Shown one piece after another: positions 46,808 through 59,100 of a DNA stretch of 64,000 nt (position 1 is the stretch's first letter; each line of letters begins with the position of its first letter). This DNA is from Axinella damicornis (lineage: Eukaryota; Porifera; Demospongiae; Axinellida; Axinellidae): positions 1,645,961-1,709,960 of the forward strand of contig OZ007508.1 of the NCBI GenBank assembly GCA_963931865.1, written 5' to 3'. The notes below the pieces were generated by a model. That model was not told the origin of the DNA and did no database searches. It was given only the letters and a program-made list of their open reading frames with translations. A program made the translations under genes and the position numbers.

Positions 46808-49800
46808 ATGGCCGAACCCCTCTACCCCTCAGTTGAAGATCAAGGCGGCCAGAGGCCACTTGGATTCGACGTCATTGCCGAGCCCGCTGGAGAGCCGAAG
46901 AGCTACACAGTCGAATTCACTTCCAGCGACAAAGGAATGGCGGAAGAGCCACGCTCGACAGAGGGATCGGGACGCTCCGAGGAGATAAAGCTCCTGGAGC
47001 GTAAGAGCTCCACTCCAGAGGATAAGGTAAGAACTTTCTTTACATAATTTGTGTTTAGTAAACTAACTCCGCGTTTGTCTCCACGAATTTGCGCGCCCTC
47101 AACAATTATGCACACAATTTCTACGCCCACCGTACCCCGTCGCGTCGGCTGGAGAGCTACTAAGAGGACTATTATGTGGAGGTCTCCAAATCTTGATGGC
47201 AAGAACGGGAATTAGTGCTGCACGACTCATTAGTTAGGCTGCCTTTTGAAATAACACTTGAAGCCTATCGATATCTCAGTAATGATTATTAACCCTCCAA
47301 CTGATATTTATAGTGATACAGCAATTTCTGTTGGTGAAACTACTAAACTTGCACGTTCACTACTCCTTTGTGGCTAACCTAGTTGTCGAATGTGACTTGT
47401 TCTCAGCTGAGAATGAGCCCATGCTGAAGCAAATCCGAGTCTGAGGTAACAGGGTAGTGGTATAGGAGCGTGCTGCATGCTAGTATATACGCCATCGGAC
47501 GGCCAGTCAGCAACGGATTAAGAGTGGTAGCAGTAGCACAAGGAGAGGTGCAGCTGCTACCACAAGGTTAATTGCTCAATTGAAAAGACTCATATGTCAC
47601 TAACGACATTCTCAAGATGTTGTATCATCTCTGCTACTCGAGCTGATGACTTCAGCTCATATCTGACCATGATGAGATGGTTGTCTGGGATTATGTGACA
47701 TGGGACAAGATTCTAAGTAGACATGCTACCAGCAATTGTGTATAACCTGACGTTTCATCAACTGTAACTTGAGAGTACCAGAATTTTCTGTGTGCATTCT
47801 CTGTGATCCCTGTAGAAGCCAGGTAGATGTAGTAATCTGTGACCCTCGAACACAATATCGCGTGTAGTGGCCTTGTACACACAATTTAGATGTTGTACGA
47901 GTAATTTAAAACCTGGTTGACACTACCATTGTAGTATGTGTTATATCCATTAGCCCCATGTCAGAGTACAATAATTTCTTGACCTCTGAGCTTCGGCTTT
48001 TCATGTATATGTATGTATGTGTTAGCCTCGTTCGCTCCCTGGCCTGCGTGCTGCTTTAGGTTGCACGAAAGAACATGGAGGGCCTGGTATCTTTCCTCAC
48101 GTGCGTGACGTCAAGGGTAGAAAGGACATAATTGAGTGTGGGCGAACTGGGGCTCAGAACAGCAAGAAGAGCAAAGGTACGAGGTAACTTACCACACGTG
48201 TCTAGCTAGTAGGGTCGACTTGTACACACCAAGCCGTGAATGTGTAGTTCGTTGAACAATACACGAAACTTTGCCTTTTCATTCTGAAGTTTTTTTTGCC
48301 ATTTGTCATGCTCACATGAGGAAACATACCAGGCTCTCCCCGCTTGTATTTACTGCAAGCGACAAAAAGCTTGGCGGGGGCCTGGGAGGGGGGGGGGGGG
48401 GGGGGGGGGGCTGGGAACGAGGCTATGTATATGCTGTGGCAGTGGTGATTGTGTGTGTGTGTGTGTTAGGGGAGGGGGGGGGGGGGGGGGTCTTGAGGTG
48501 AGTTGAGTCTAAAACAGAGTGCCTTTGCCACCTTGTAAGTCCACATTCCAATCACACCCATCAGGATTGAAATAGCAGTCATCTTCAAAGCTGTAACTTG
48601 GCAACCAGAATGCACTGTTGCCAATAGAGGCCATACGTTCTTAGATTACAACTCTGGAGGGTCAGCCTAGCCTTAGAAAAAGTAGGGTGTGTTCATTCTT
48701 GCTTAGATGAATGCTCAACAAATTTTCGTTTTCCAACAGAGCCCTGTTCATGTGACCTGGTCATGTGACCTTCAGCAACTAGGTTGTATTGCAGCTGTTT
48801 GAACAGAGATTGCACAGTAGTTGAACACATGGACATGTCTCACTGATGAGATGGTTTTGGACTCCTTTACACTAACTGTGCACCTACTACAGTGGTTAAT
48901 GTTGCATTCAGGAAGCTATTGTAGGCATTCTTATGTTGTTGAAGGCAGCTGATGGTTGAAACTTCAACTTTCCTTTCTTGAAACTTTAGCTCTTGCTGCT
49001 GGTCCGTGAAGGCCCCATAGCCAGTGGACGCTCTAATTTTATACACATAGAGAAAGAGAGAGAGAGTCTCGGTAGGGCAAATCAGAGTGGGTCAACAATG
49101 GTAATCTCTGGAATTGCGATCCAATCAATTCCCCTGCTTTGCTGTAATACGTTGACGAGCTGAAACAATTGGTATACAGCTGTACCCAGCAGACCTAGGC
49201 CTTCATGTATTTTCACATTGTAGCTTCATTGTCTTGGAAGTTTGGAGGTCATGGTAGCAGGTGCGATCTTCATGTTTGGGTACACTATTTTGCTTAACTG
49301 GTGCTGAACTTCATTGTCTTGGAAGTTTAGAGGTCATAGTAGCTGGTGCCGATCATTGTCTTGAAGATTGGGTATCTGGTGCCGATCTTTATCACCATGG
49401 ATAGGAATTATCACTCAAGAGTATATAAGCTTGTTGGGCTTGTGTGTGCTGCATTAGTGCGTGAATTGCAAGGTCCTCAGTGGGTTTTCATGTGCTGATT
49501 TGCTTGTCTCTGCAGAAATCCAAGGAGCAGACCATGTTCTTCGATGATGGTGTGCGACGGATTGGTGAGTGTTACACACCCTCGACATGCATGCATACAC
49601 ACGCATGCATGGACCTGTTACATGTGCACACATGCATGGATGCAGGGAAGCAGGCGCAGCAAATTATTGGGATTGTGATTGTGACTCTGAGTCCATTTGA
49701 ACTGTGCAATGTACCAGGCATGATTTTGGGAATATAAAGGGTGGTGCACTAGGCTCTGTGTGTGAGGGGGATGGGATGGTACCCCTTTAGTTCTGTGCTG

Positions 49801-52800
49801 ACCAAACTGGTTTTCAGGGTTGCTAAGGCAGTAACTCCTCACGTGCTAGTAATGCACCTCCTGTTCACAGTATGTTGCTAAGCAACGTGTGTATGTATGT
49901 GTGGTATGTAATGTGTGCATGAAAGAGGAGAGAGAGAAGTTGTTTCTCGAGTGTTCATAGAGTAGCCTGATTTGTTTGATGCCTTTGACTGTTACATGTA
50001 AGTTATTGCACATATAGAGGCTCAATAATTTGTTCAGAGAAGGGCATGGTTCGAATAGCGTTGTTATTTTATCGGAGTTTCACCAGTGAGAAACACGACG
50101 TTTCGACTACCCGTTGCACTGCACGTTGATGAGATCATGTGCGCTGTACATGCACCAAGCTTGTCCAGGCTCGTCCCACAATGCATTAGTTTAGAGCATG
50201 TGGGGGAGCGGCACGACCAGCGTTGGACTGTTTTCACAGTGGGAGTTCTGAGTTATTGTTGGGAGCCTGCCTGTGCATTTCACCTAGTGATGAATGCACT
50301 TAGCTGTAACTTGTGGTGCAACCCTATTATGGCACTTCACCTTTGGCAAAGGCGAGGTGCAATTAGCTACTTCCACCCACTAGTATTGTGCTGTTGTATA
50401 CCACCATTCTGGCAGGGGCACTTGTTGATAGCACCTGTTTCATGAAGTACGCTGTGGTTGATGGACCAGACAAGACTCAAACAATACCTCTCCAACCAGC
50501 TTTCCTTCTGGTAGTAACCTTTGACATCCACATGTGGAAGGAAAGGAATCTTCATGTAGTCCTCAGGCATATGCAGCCTTTCCAGTGATGACTCATCACA
50601 ACGTACATTGTATTCATCCAGCTTCCGGTCGAGTCTTGCAGTAGCAGGCCCTCAGATATGCTCCTGCTAAGTAGCTGTGTCCTAGACTGGAGGCCTGGGA
50701 ATGAGGCTAGGCCTACCTAGCCATCACTTTGTATGATAAAGAACTGAGCTATAGAAATAGCAGCTGTGCAGACCGGCCTTGAGGTGTGCAGCTGCTGTTG
50801 TGCTTGGCTGTGCTGACTGCTGAGAGGTCCACAGCTGCAGTAGTAGGAAGTCTTACTTCTCTGAAATCTGTCAAGTAGAGTAGCCCTACCACTATAAGGA
50901 CCTACTTGAGGGCGCCACCAGAACTGACCTCAGCGCAGTGAGCTGTGGGAGGCAGTATACATGAGGAATGCTCCATCATGAATATGCACTGCTATGTATA
51001 CTGAGATTGGTGGAGACACAGTAATCAAGTAATTTGAGATGTTTAATGAAGCTGACTCATTGGTCAATATTCCAAGCATCTTCTAGTCTAGGAGCCTGGT
51101 GTAGTCGTCTACAAGAGGATGAGCAATGGTATCCTCCGCTGCATTGTTCTTGTGCTAGTGCACTGCATTCATGAACGCACTACACAGCTGAGCTGATACC
51201 TGCCACCAGGGAGTGGCATACTGCAACTTGTATTATGTATTCATAGACTGGTAAGTGTATTCATGTAGAGAGGTTTCCAACTGGTAAGTGTATTCATGAA
51301 GCAGCGGTAAGTGTATTCATGAAGCAGCACAGCACTTCTCAGTTGAGTCATCAATAGCAGTTCACCTACTTATATACGAGTCAAATGTTGAAACATGGGC
51401 GAGCGGAAGAAAGCCGCAGTTTCAGCGACAATTACTCGACCTTCGAACTCTCAGAAAGTAAAGGAACTGGCTGGTAGTACGTTTGCCTGTAGCGCGGGGT
51501 CCCACGTGGGCCCGGACCGCTGCTGTCGAAATCTCCGGAAGTAAAAGAGCCAGTCGTACATTTGTGCATAGCGTGCAGGCCCACGCAGGACCGAAAGGTG
51601 GCAGCGTCGATGATCTATAAACATATAAAATTCTACATAATTTATAAACAGAATACTTTTTCCGTTCAAACGACTAGGTTGGCTCACTTCTGCTCGCCAA
51701 TTATTGTGAAAGGACTTTCGCTTGGTTTTGTGTAAGCTAGCTCTGTTTCAACTCGCATGCGATATGATTACGTGTTTCGCTTCCCAATCGGCAGTTAGTC
51801 TTTTGTCCCATCCCCACCCACAAGAGAAAGGGACTGGTGACAACAAGCTTGAGTCCTTGGGCGTACAGAAGTGCTGAAGCCTTGTAATTGTAGGTGAAAA
51901 TGTGCAAACTAGTTTGTGTTGAAAGATGAATGAACATGGTACTGGTATATATCTATCAGCAACAGCACCAGCAAGTTGTAATCGCTGCAGCATCCATATG
52001 AGAGTAGCAAAATAGCCTAGAAAGTTGGAACATGTGCAGTGATGTTCGGAGGTTCTATATCGACATTGTGAATCCTGCTTTTGGTCATTTGATGTGTGAT
52101 TAGCAGCCAGCCAGCTTCTGGTCACTTGCAAGCGGCAAAATGCTGGGCGGGCCTGGGAACTAGGCTAATGTGTGATGTCTAAGGCTGATGCAAATTTGAA
52201 GCCCACTTACGATGAGATGATTTCATGCATGAAGGTTGAGCAAGTCTCTGTGCTTCCGCCTTTCTCTCGCTGTGAGGGTTCCAAACCTCTCTTGCAACGA
52301 CTAGTGAGAGTTACTTGGCAAGCAAGACAACAGCTTCTCCCGCAGGTTCTTGAATTTGAATCGTGTTCGGGTACCGAACACTGGCCAGCCTAGGTTCCCT
52401 TTCAATCTGTCTGGCTGATATTCTGTAGTTGGCTAACTTGGCTTTCTGCCTCCATTAGTCCCTGTGTTGGCTGACAAACTGTCACAGTGGCATGCTAATA
52501 CCTTGCACTAAAGGTAGTCACCCAACCACTATTCATCTTCAGACCATTCACAAACCACCAACTTCCTTTGTTGGTAGGCTATTACTGATACAGACAAATA
52601 TGTACTAGCTGTACGTTACCATGGTTACACCACTAGGCATTCCAGTGGTGGCTTCTCCATTCCAGGAAGGGAGTTGTGGTTTCAGTGCAGGTTTACTTGG
52701 AAAGAACAAGTTCAGGTGTACTCTAGGTCAAATTCCACTTGTATGAAAATCATGCATGAAGTGCTTTGTAGCAACAAGTTTCTTAGTAGATGCATGGAAC

Positions 52801-55800
52801 TACCCAGCCTGGTCTGTTTAGTTGCCTGCATGTGACCTAGAGTTGAATGCATGTGACCTAGAGTTGAGTGCATGTGACCTGGAGATGAATGCATGTGACC
52901 TAGAGTTGAATGCATGTGACCTAGAGTTGAGTGCATGTGACCTGGAGTTGAGTGCATGATTTTAATGTGGAATGTGAAAGCCATGTTCGCACCTTGGCAG
53001 TCGCCAACTCCCAGGGCTAACTGAATGGAAAATTGACGCTAGTCCTTGTTCTGAAGCTTTCAGGAAGTGTTGTCATACTGAGGAATCTCCCTCCTTGATC
53101 TTTGTGACCAATCTTTGTAAGTGTGCGAGTCTGGTGAAGTTGTCGCAGGAGAAGCTGGAACTACAGTACATGTAGCGAGAGAAACCAAAACCTGGGGCAG
53201 CTTTGTTGCACTATCCTTGTGGGTGTATTTGGAAGTGGATTTCAAACTGATATGGTGACCTGCAGTAGCTTGTGCACTGATTGAGGTAGTTGTGTGAGAG
53301 AGGCGACAGCTGTTGTGTGAGAGATATGTGAAGATGTGTGCATTCAGTAGACTGGACTGGACTACACGACTGGACTACTGGGCTCACCCAAACTACCCCG
53401 GAAGACAATAGGAACAGCTAAACCTCCCAGATCACAGCCTTTTGTAAGGTCCATACTGTGAGGGCAGGGGTCCAGCTGGTGGCTACGAAACAGCATGATG
53501 GCATGAGTGCTCGTGTACAGTGTACGTACAGGGCATGGTCGGTTGTCATCCTAACCCACGCTGCATGATGGCATGAGTGCTCGTATACAGTGTACGTACA
53601 GGGCATGGTCGGTTGTCATCCTATCCACGCTGCATGATGGCATGAGTGCTCGTATACAGTGTACGTACAGGGCATGCATCCTACCCATGCTGCATGATGG
53701 CATGAGTGCTCGTATACAGTGTACGTACAGGGCATGGTCGGTTGTCATCCTACCCACGCTGCATGATGGCATGAGTGCTCGTATACAGTGTACGTACAGG
53801 GCATGGTCGGTTGTCATCCTACCCACGCTGCATGATGGCATGAGGTACAGTGTACGTACAGGGCATGGTCGGTTGTCATCCTACCCACGCTTTTTCGTTG
53901 TTCAATGATCCATTTGTTTCCTCGAGCGAGGAAACTGTGGCTCGACAAACTCCAACAGATATTGTAATGACCAGATTCAGTTTCACAGCTTGCCTCTCAG
54001 TGTTGCATTCCTAGTATTTCTTGTGTGCGAATGATATTGGTTATATAGCCACCAGCTGGCCCCGCATGGATCTTGCAAGGGAGTTCAGTATGTTCATTTT
54101 TGGCAAATCTTCAGAAGCAGTTTGGGTGAGTCCTGTGAGTCGGACTCCAGTCCACTGAATAGACACAGCCTATGGAAAATGATGGTGATCCCCCCCATCC
54201 TTTCTCTTCTTACTGTCTCCCCCATTTCTCCTCCTCTCCCCTTCTACTCTCCTTCCTCCCGTTCATCCCTCCTCTCCTCCTCCCCACCTCCCAGACTTTA
54301 TCCTGACGTACCTGAATGAGGTGGAGCACAAGGAGAAGGGAAAGGAAGACACGGAAGAGCGAAGAAAAAAGCGGGTGAAGAAGAGGGACAAGTTCCTTGC
54401 ATCTTGCAGGGAGATGGGTCTTGAGCTTGAGCTGCAGGATTGTTCGGTGCGTGTGCATGCATGTATTAGGATGATATAACTTGTGTGTATTGTAGATTAA
54501 ATTGCTACTAGCCCCTCTCTCTCCCTCCCGCTTTCCCTCCCTCCCTCCCTCCCTCCCTCCCTCCCTCCCTCCCTCCCTCCCTCCCTCCCTCCCTCCCTCC
54601 CTCCCTCCCTCCCTCCCTCTCTCCCTCTCTCCCTCTCTCCCTCTCTCCCTCTCTCCCTCTCTCCCTCTCTCCCTCTCTCCCTCTCTCCCTCACTCCCTCC
54701 CTCTCCCCCTCCCCTCCCTCAGGAATCTCCCGACCGCAAGACGAACTACTTGAAAGTGCACGGCACACACATGGCTCTTCTGCGAGGTGCTGACGAGATG
54801 TTGCTGCGTATGCCCATCAGAGTGAGTCACCTTTTCAAGCTCATATATCTGGAAATTTTGTCTTGTGAAATTTTGTGGACTGGAATGCCCCAGAAATACT
54901 TGTACGACAGTTTATCTGACACTCCAGAGAAAGATGGAGCCGGTTGAGGCATGAAAGGGCTTGATGCGTTTGATGCTATAATGCATGGCACCAGGAGCCC
55001 ATAGCGAGTTATGGGTTCCTGATGGCACGTTTTCAGGAATCTTGGGAAGCAGCTGTTGGCAAAGTGCTCGGTTCTCTTGCAAAGAGAAACGAGGAACGTT
55101 ACAGACAAGTACGCTCTTGCAGTAAAGATTATCGGACACTTGCTGAGAAATTTGTGTGGTTGCTTCGAAATTCGGTGGAAAGACGGTTTTTGAACCGGTT
55201 TCCACACACATTGGTATTGGAAAAGCACATAAATATTTTACCAACTAACAAATTGACTACTCTTCTACAGGAGAACAACTTGGAAAGGAGCACCTTCCGT
55301 GAACGCATGTTCGACTGCTTGAAAGTGAGAGATCCTTTTGAGCCTGTGGTCCCACAACATCTTGAGATTGACAACTACTTCACTGCTCCCTTCAAGTTCG
55401 AGAGGAAGGAGAAGTAAGATGATGGCCTCATTCCCAAACCACATACATGTATCACCATGGCAATGGAATTAATTTCATCACTACTTTTAGAACTCACCAG
55501 ACTTCTCCCTCCCTCCCTCCCTCCCTCCATCACTCCCTCCCTCCCTCCCTCCCTCCCTGCCTCCCTGCCTCCCTCCCTCCCTCCCTGCCTCCCTCCCTCC
55601 CTCACTGCCTCCCTCCCTCCCTCCCACCCTCCCTCCCTCCTGCCTGGGTGTGTGCAGCTACATTGGCTGGGATGATGAGAAGAACTTCTTCTCCACTGCT
55701 CAGAGGAGTGCCATTGTAAGTGTGCCTGCACAGCGATGGCATACATTTGATGCATTCAGCCTCATGTGTGAAGTTGGTAGAAGCTCCTTCCCCGGTAGAT

Positions 55801-56133
55801 AGAACTCAGCAAGTTAGTGACAGCTGCACTTCAGCATGGTCTATAATAATAGCCCGAGTTTATCTGGCACAAGTTAATCTCCCACAGGAGAGCAGTCTTG
55901 CCTGCTGAGCTATGGGTGTTTGGGATGGGTGCACAATGGCCGTTCACTTCTCTGATTCTTGTGTGCAGGTGTCGTTCCTGATGCAAGAGGCCAAGTATGG
56001 GGATCAGGACGACCAGATCGGACTGCTGCGTCTGCTCCAGAACAAGACCTTCTCCGATTCCTTCCCACTCCATGATGTGTGTGTCTGTGTCACTGAGTCT
56101 GCATGTGTGTGTGTGTCAATGTGTCTGTCTGTC

Positions 56134-56184
<51 letters not shown>

Positions 56185-59100
56185 CTGTGTGCCTGTACAT
56201 TAATTCCTCCCCCTTGCTGTCCCTCTCTCTAGGGTTCCTACAAGGTGGAGAAGGGTGAGGAGATCCAGACGGATCGCCAGTTCCTCTACAAGAGATGGTC
56301 CTACTGGACCAACTGGTACAAGAGTCAGCCCGTGGACCACATCAGGTAGGGAGGAGAGATGGACATCGCACACACGCACACACATGCACTGTGCTCGTGC
56401 GCACACACACACACACACATTGTCCCGCTCACACACACTCACACGTACACACCCACACACGCACACCGTCTCGCACATCACGCAGGCGCTACTTTGGTGA
56501 GAAGATTGGCATCTACTTCACGTGGCTTGGCTTCTACACTACCTGGCTGCTCCCTGCGTCCATTGTGGGTCTGATCGTCATGATCTATGGCCTCACTACC
56601 GTTGTCAACCCCATTGCGTGAGTCATGACACATGTATGATGTTATTATGATGTATGGCCTCACTACCGTTGTCAACCCCATTGTGTGAGTCGTGTTATGT
56701 CATGATCGGCAACCCCATTGCGCGAGTCGTGTTATGTCATTATGATCTGTTACCTCACCACCGTTGTCAACCCAATGCCAGAGTCGTGCCACATGTATGA
56801 TGTCATTATGATCTATGACCTCACTACCGCTGTGTTAGTCATTGGCCCACCACTGTTGTCAACCTCATTGCATTAGTCGTGTTTTACAGCCATGTGGTGT
56901 CATCATCAGACCATGTGTTGCTATGACATCACCAGATCATGTGTTGTTATGACATCATCAGACCATGTGTTGCTATGACATTGTTGTCAGAATCATTGTA
57001 TGATTTTTCTTCCCTCTCCTCCCACATTCTCCTCTCTCCTCCTCCCCCCTTTCCTCCTCCCCTCCCTCCCATGTGTGTCTCTGACCTTCAGCGATGACAT
57101 CTGTAACGACAATCTCCGCTACGATTTCTACATGTGCCCTCGCTGTGATACCCGCTGTGACTTCTGGTACCTCCGTGGTTCATGCGCCTTCTCCCGAGTA
57201 AGGGTCTGCATGTTTAAACTTTACGCTCACAACAAATATATACGGAGATTGAAGATGTCCCCTGGAGTAAAATAGATGTCTCTTGGAGTAAGATATCTCC
57301 TAATGCAAAAGTGTCTCCCAGTTTATTGACTGTTTTAAGAATTTTTTCTGCCGTATCACGTGATGAAATGTACCAGGCCTTCCCCCCACTTTTCGTACTG
57401 CAAGCGACAAAAGCTGGGTGTGGAGGCCAGGGTACAAGGCATGCTCACATAATGTGCAGTGATCTCTCTATGCTCCCACCGTAGAATCACCTGGCTTACA
57501 AAGACAAGGTGATTGCTGTATTGGTCTCTCTTGATGCATGGCTTTTAATTCGCACAGTTGTCGTTGATGTTTGACAGCGGAGCGACGGTCTTCTTTGCCA
57601 TCTTCATGGCATTCTGGGGTAAGTGTTTTATCATGAATATTCTGTAACCACCCTCTTGGCTTTACCTATTTGGTCTATTTAATGCCTACCTCTGTCTTTT
57701 TGTGTTAGCTTGTTCAAGTTTAATTAATGCCCACCTACATCATGCAATTAGCTGTGCTGTTCCTGGAGTTCTGGAAGCGGAGTCAGTACTACCTGCAGTA
57801 TGACTGGGACATGCTGGGCTATGAGGACGCCGAGGTATGTGTGTGGACGAAGGATTGCTACTAGCAGTGTTTTGCCTCGTGCACATGCTTGCAATACACA
57901 TTCCATATAAATAAGCGTGGTTTCGTGGGCCAGTGCAGTAAGGTTAGGGTTACGTGAAGTTCAGTTCGAGTGACTGAGAAGATGGAAAGCGTCCCCTCAA
58001 AGACGACGAACGCGTTAGCGAGGTTCTGCATCCCTTTCCCAACGCGAAGATCCACACTGAGTTAGCTCATTGTGGCGAACAGTTCTTAGCAACAAGACTC
58101 CAGTAGCTTGCAAAGCTTGTTGAGGAGTTCTCATTTATTTACGACCAGACCCGCGGCCATGCAGTGATGATACACGTTATATTAGCACGAGTAGCCTTGC
58201 AATGCTCAAGTGCCTGGCAGCTGGTGGTCATTACTGCTTCAGCTACTGCTCCCCAGTCCCCTATTGCGTGCGCTTCAGCTGCAGCTCCCCGATTGCGTCA
58301 GCTTCAGCTGCTGCTCCCCGTTTGCGTCAGCTTCAGCTGCTGCTCCCTCGTTGCATCTGCTTGCAGTCCCAGCTGTTCTGGAAGGCTCCATCCATTCAGC
58401 CCCCTGCCCAACATTCTTGAACATTCTAAGTTCCTTGTTTTTCTATGTATGTGTAATGTACGGAACATACTTATTGTAGGTATGTATGTACCACAAATAG
58501 GAACGTGCTCGTCCAGAGTTTGAGCAGAAAATCAAGCGCTACATCCGCCGCTGCAAGAAGGAATCCGACAAGGAGAAGTTCTACGTTTACAACCCTGTGT
58601 TGGAGAAGAGAGAGTACATCCAGCCTGCACACTGGTTCTACCCGAAAGCTGTCGCCACTTTCTCCGTTCTGATCTCCATGGTGGGTATGCAAGAGTGTAC
58701 AAAAATTCATTGGTCCTCTCCCTCCTATATTCTTGCTCCCTTCCCTCCCTCCCTCTCTCCCTCCCTCCCTCCCTCCCTCCCTCCCTCCCACTCATTCACT
58801 CCTTCCCTCACTTACTCACCCACTCACTCACTCCCTCCCTCCCTCCCTACCTCCCTACGCTGTACCTCCCTCCCTCCCTCCCTCCCTCCCTCACTCACTC
58901 ACTCACTCACTCACTCACTCACTCACTCACTCTCTCACTCCCTCCCTCCCTCCCTCCCTCCCTCCCTCTCTCCCCCCTCCCTCACTCACTCACTCTCTCA
59001 CTCACTCCCTCCCTCTCTCCCCCCGCCCTCCCTCCCCCCTCCCTCCCTCTCTCCCTCCTTCCCTCCCTCCCTCCCCCTCACTCCCTACCTCCCTACACTG

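Larger units (their letters stand above)
49565..54294. other. Large anoctamin intron
   Basis: The longest intron of the gene. Apart from the tandem repeats at 52.8 and 53.5 kb and repeat fragments near 50.69 and 52.13 kb (ends GGGAATGAGGCTAG and GGGAACTAGGCTA), I see no exon or gene in it. Confidence 0.6.

Noticed and set aside
50086..50445. 119-codon plus-strand frame in an anoctamin intron
   Set aside because: Composition (many Cys, His and Trp) and lack of splice signals indicate a chance frame.
51451..51687. 78-codon minus-strand frame ([19 protein letters not shown])
   Set aside because: It crosses two diverged tandem copies of AAGTAAA..CCCACG sequence inside an intron; no splice or start context.
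53493..53890. CRISPR-like regular repeat
   Set aside because: The whole 69-bp unit is conserved; there are no variable spacers.
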